Assembly (NCBI GenBank): GCA_022539475.1
Contig: VCMS01000337.1
Span: 1 to 64,000 of the forward strand
Direction of reading: 5' to 3'
Length of the DNA: 64,000 bases
Origin: Gracilaria domingensis
Taxonomy: Eukaryota; Rhodophyta; Florideophyceae; Gracilariales; Gracilariaceae
The notes under the pieces were generated by a model. That model was not told the DNA's origin, searched no databases, and saw nothing but the letters and a program-made list of their open reading frames with translations. Positions within the stretch are counted from its first letter, which is position 1, and the number at the start of each line of letters is the position of its first letter. The translations under genes were made by a program, and so were the position numbers. Shown here piece by piece: positions 61,899 to 64,000 of the stretch.

Positions 61899-63705
61899 TA
61901 TCCAAAGGTCGTACCTACCTGTATCGAGTCGATACTATCGACTCTTTTCCAGTTCCCCGTGAAAGAGCCCATAATGTAAAGCCGTAGACGGATCCACTTT
62001 CCCTTCCCATCCAGGTTTCCGACTGGTGCTCTGCTCCTATACTTATCCCATGTCCATACTTCAAGACGCGTCCACCCGCTTTCCAGAGAACGAGCTCTAG
62101 ACCCCAGAATTGCACGGCTTTCAATGTGTACGGGAGTGTGCGCTCGTCGATCGCGCAGCAATGTACTTGAAGATTAGTACTTCTGCGTCTCAACCCGTAT
62201 CTACAGCTGAAAGCGTCGCAAACTTCTCGAAAGACTTTCACCAGTTAGTACTTTTATCAAAATGGCTTTCGCCAAAGGTAAAGACTCCAACTGATGAGTA
62301 GCCTTGTGCAAAACGTCGAAAACGTGATCTTGACTTCTTTCGCCACCATAAAGTCACTTGCAAAAGTTTCTATCGCGTCGTATTCATATCACTATACAAG
62401 TTCGTTCGTTTTGAAACAAATGAAGACTGGGAATAGAACGTAGTGAAAGATGTACGAATATCTTCCACATCTTGAATACCAATTGAACAGGTTTTTGTAG
62501 TCGAGTAGGAACCCGATTGAGAACCATAAAGCCGTGTACGTGAAGGACTTTACATTAAAAAGAAGCTCGTTCGAGCTTTATCGGTACCAGTCAGTGTATG
62601 AAGCAGCCACTACAAAGTCTCCTGCACCATTTCACAGAAAACGCATGACAGAAACGTGAAATGGAAGGTTGTGAGCAGGCGTCTTCCCATGCAGGGAATT
62701 CCTTCCCGCATAGTGCTAAGCTTACTTAACTTATTCACGAACGTTGAAATCAGCTTCTGATGCCAATTATGGTGGACACTACAAGTATTGTAGAAACATT
62801 GAGCTCCGAGCTTGTTCGCTGCGTAGGACTTCTCGAAAGCTTCTCATGCCAGGAGTACAAAGAGACAAGACAGAATTTGATATAGAGTACCCTTGTTATT
62901 GGTCGGTCTTGTTATGGAGGAAAGAACACATGTGTCTGGAACACCCGTAAGGTAGGGGAACAGTGCTTCTCACAATCAGAGTTTGCCCCTACACCACAAA
63001 TTTGGAAGACATCGCCCGATGCTGGACCACATGACAGATGGGCTCCGTCTTCCTACAGCCGGAACCAAAAAGACGCACACGTGCAGTACAAACGAAACGA
63101 TTGAATGAAGAAAAAGCTAACAAGATACTCTCTATATACGCAAGGTATGATGTCGTGCATTAACCGAGATTGCACTCTCGCGTTGCCCTTTTTCTCTTTT
63201 TCAAACTTTAAGCTACCTCTAATGCCCATGCAGGAAGTCCCAACAGAGCGGAACGACAGCCGCGAATCACACACTGTAGCCCTTCGAGACCATCACTTAA
63301 ATGGATACTGACTTGGTCACTTCCTCTTTCGAAAATCACGTTTGTTCACACCAACAAGGCTATTACTAAAACAATAATTACGCAATCGAGAGCTATGTAT
63401 CAGCATCCATATCATTTCTCCTCGCGACAATAACAACAACACACTGACGAACATTCTGTGCTACTACAATAGTTTCTGCTTGTCTGACATGAGACCAGCT
63501 CGCCATGAAGAGGATAAGGCGAAAAGCATGTAACGTGCAAATATTTGGCACAAAAACGGAAGAAGTCTCTTCACATGCGTGATCCTGACATCGAACGCAT
63601 TCTAGCAAACTTTGTAACACACCACTTCTGACCAGTCGACCCAAAGATGTCACTTTGAAAACAAAAATATTTCACACGTTGAGTGAATGTCGAGGAAACA
63701 GATCT
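61899..63705. other. intergenic, nothing recognised
   Basis: 1.8 kb without a supportable gene. A 19-base near-perfect palindrome (arms 61926-61934 and 61936-61944) lies about 30 bases upstream of the sulfite oxidase start and could be a regulator site. Short ORFs here (for example 62744-62950) have no family features. Confidence 0.5.
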
Positions 63706-64000
63706 TCAGTTTTGATAAGAAAGACGTAAGCCAGCTACAAGACCGCCAGAGAAAGCGGCACTAAATTGCATTTTATACAGCAATACATTCGTCAAACCAT
63801 CCCAGGCTGAACGGTCAAATTTGGGAGACATATTTCTCCCTAAACGTCGCCAATCTATCACAAGCCATTGTCGATACGCCATATACTGCAGGACGACCAC
63901 TTCAGTGCCAACGAGGAACAAGACAAGTGTTCCCACTTTTCTGATTGAATATCCAGTTGCGAACCCAAGCACGGCTCCGAACGACAATTGTTCACCTAAA
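63706..64000 (-). CDS. FUN14-domain protein, N-terminus beyond the window
   Basis: The frame is open to the right edge and ends at 63706-63708. It reads LGEQLSFGAVLGFATGYSIR, a KVG helix cap, a hydrophobic helix (TLVLFLVGTEVVVLQYMAYR), VIDWRRLGRNM and a last helix with FSGGLVAGLRLSYQ. This order (Gly-rich helix with GFATGY and KVG, a second helix, V-D-W, then a Gly-rich helix near the C-terminus) is the FUN14 family. These are small mitochondrial outer-membrane proteins; the animal member FUNDC1 is a mitophagy receptor. The LC3-binding motif would be in the N-terminal part that is outside the window, so that role cannot be judged. Confidence 0.85.
   Translation of the reverse strand, partial: LGEQLSFGAVLGFATGYSIRKVGTLVLFLVGTEVVVLQYMAYRQWLVIDWRRLGRNMSPKFDRSAWDGLTNVLLYKMQFSAAFSGGLVAGLRLSYQN

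Noticed and set aside
1-64000. Variant genetic code, because TAG and TGA occur inside many frames
   Set aside because: Where two copies exist (C1/C2, C/D) the partner has Trp, Arg, Tyr, Gly or Glu codons at the site, and frameshifts accompany the stops. This is ordinary decay.
1-64000. RIP-like C-to-T mutation of repeats
   Set aside because: Stops include TGG to TAG/TGA and CGA to TGA, but also GAA to TAA and TAC to TAA, which are not C-to-T changes. No strong AT shift is seen in the elements.
1-64000. CRISPR arrays, operons, ribosome binding sites
   Set aside because: The content is eukaryotic throughout; no regularly spaced direct repeats with unique spacers were seen.

Overview
The window is transposon-dense nuclear DNA from a eukaryote. 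The recognisable protein-coding genes read as uninterrupted, intron-free ORFs. Cellular homologues are a mitochondrial-type sulfite oxidase with an N-terminal cytochrome b5 domain (broken) and a FUN14-domain membrane protein (cut by the window edge). A compact, intron-poor alga or protist fits (a red alga is my weak guess), but no sequence here fixes the lineage.

Layout. 1-2547: decayed Ty3/gypsy pol (element A). 2742-4179: degenerate minus-strand gene, followed by a 38-bp tandem repeat and two perfect hairpins. 6065-6536: gag remnant of another retroelement. 6727-17099: element B, complete between 966-bp LTRs with a GGCTC target duplication. It splits a 68-codon ORF, and its own coding capacity is largely ruined. 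17100-19681: mostly anonymous sequence with an ACGTG-rich patch and an acidic ORF tail. 19682-23764: element D, only the 3' part of a chromovirus. 23765-47695: three LTRs of one chromovirus family (C) around two internal regions, C1 and C2. C2 has gag (757 aa), protease, RT, RNase H, integrase and a chromodomain with few lesions. C1 is good up to about 31.9 kb, then error-ridden up to a 66-base N gap inside the middle LTR. The two outer flanks do not share a target duplication.

47.7-55.1 kb: an LTR-truncated basic repeat protein, a SET-domain methyltransferase-like protein, a TNP2 (CACTA/EnSpm-type) transposase and a divergently oriented ORF. 56.08-60.43 kb: a decayed non-LTR retrotransposon (ORF1 plus RT with a C-terminal zinc/nuclease-like region). 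It has landed inside the sulfite oxidase pseudogene (60.43-61.90 kb). 61.9-63.7 kb is anonymous, then FUN14.

Main point of interest. Elements C and D carry, between the end of pol and the 3' LTR, a long ORF (about 620-685 codons) on the strand opposite to gag-pol. Its protein is clearly conserved between the two families although their DNA has diverged. B, C and D also share LTR architecture, including a hairpin near the predicted RNA 5' end. B and C share a primer-binding site and a candidate -1 frameshift signal (AAA AAC followed by a stop) that places protease in the -1 frame. These features suggest a set of related chromoviruses in which defective B could be mobilised by C-type machinery.
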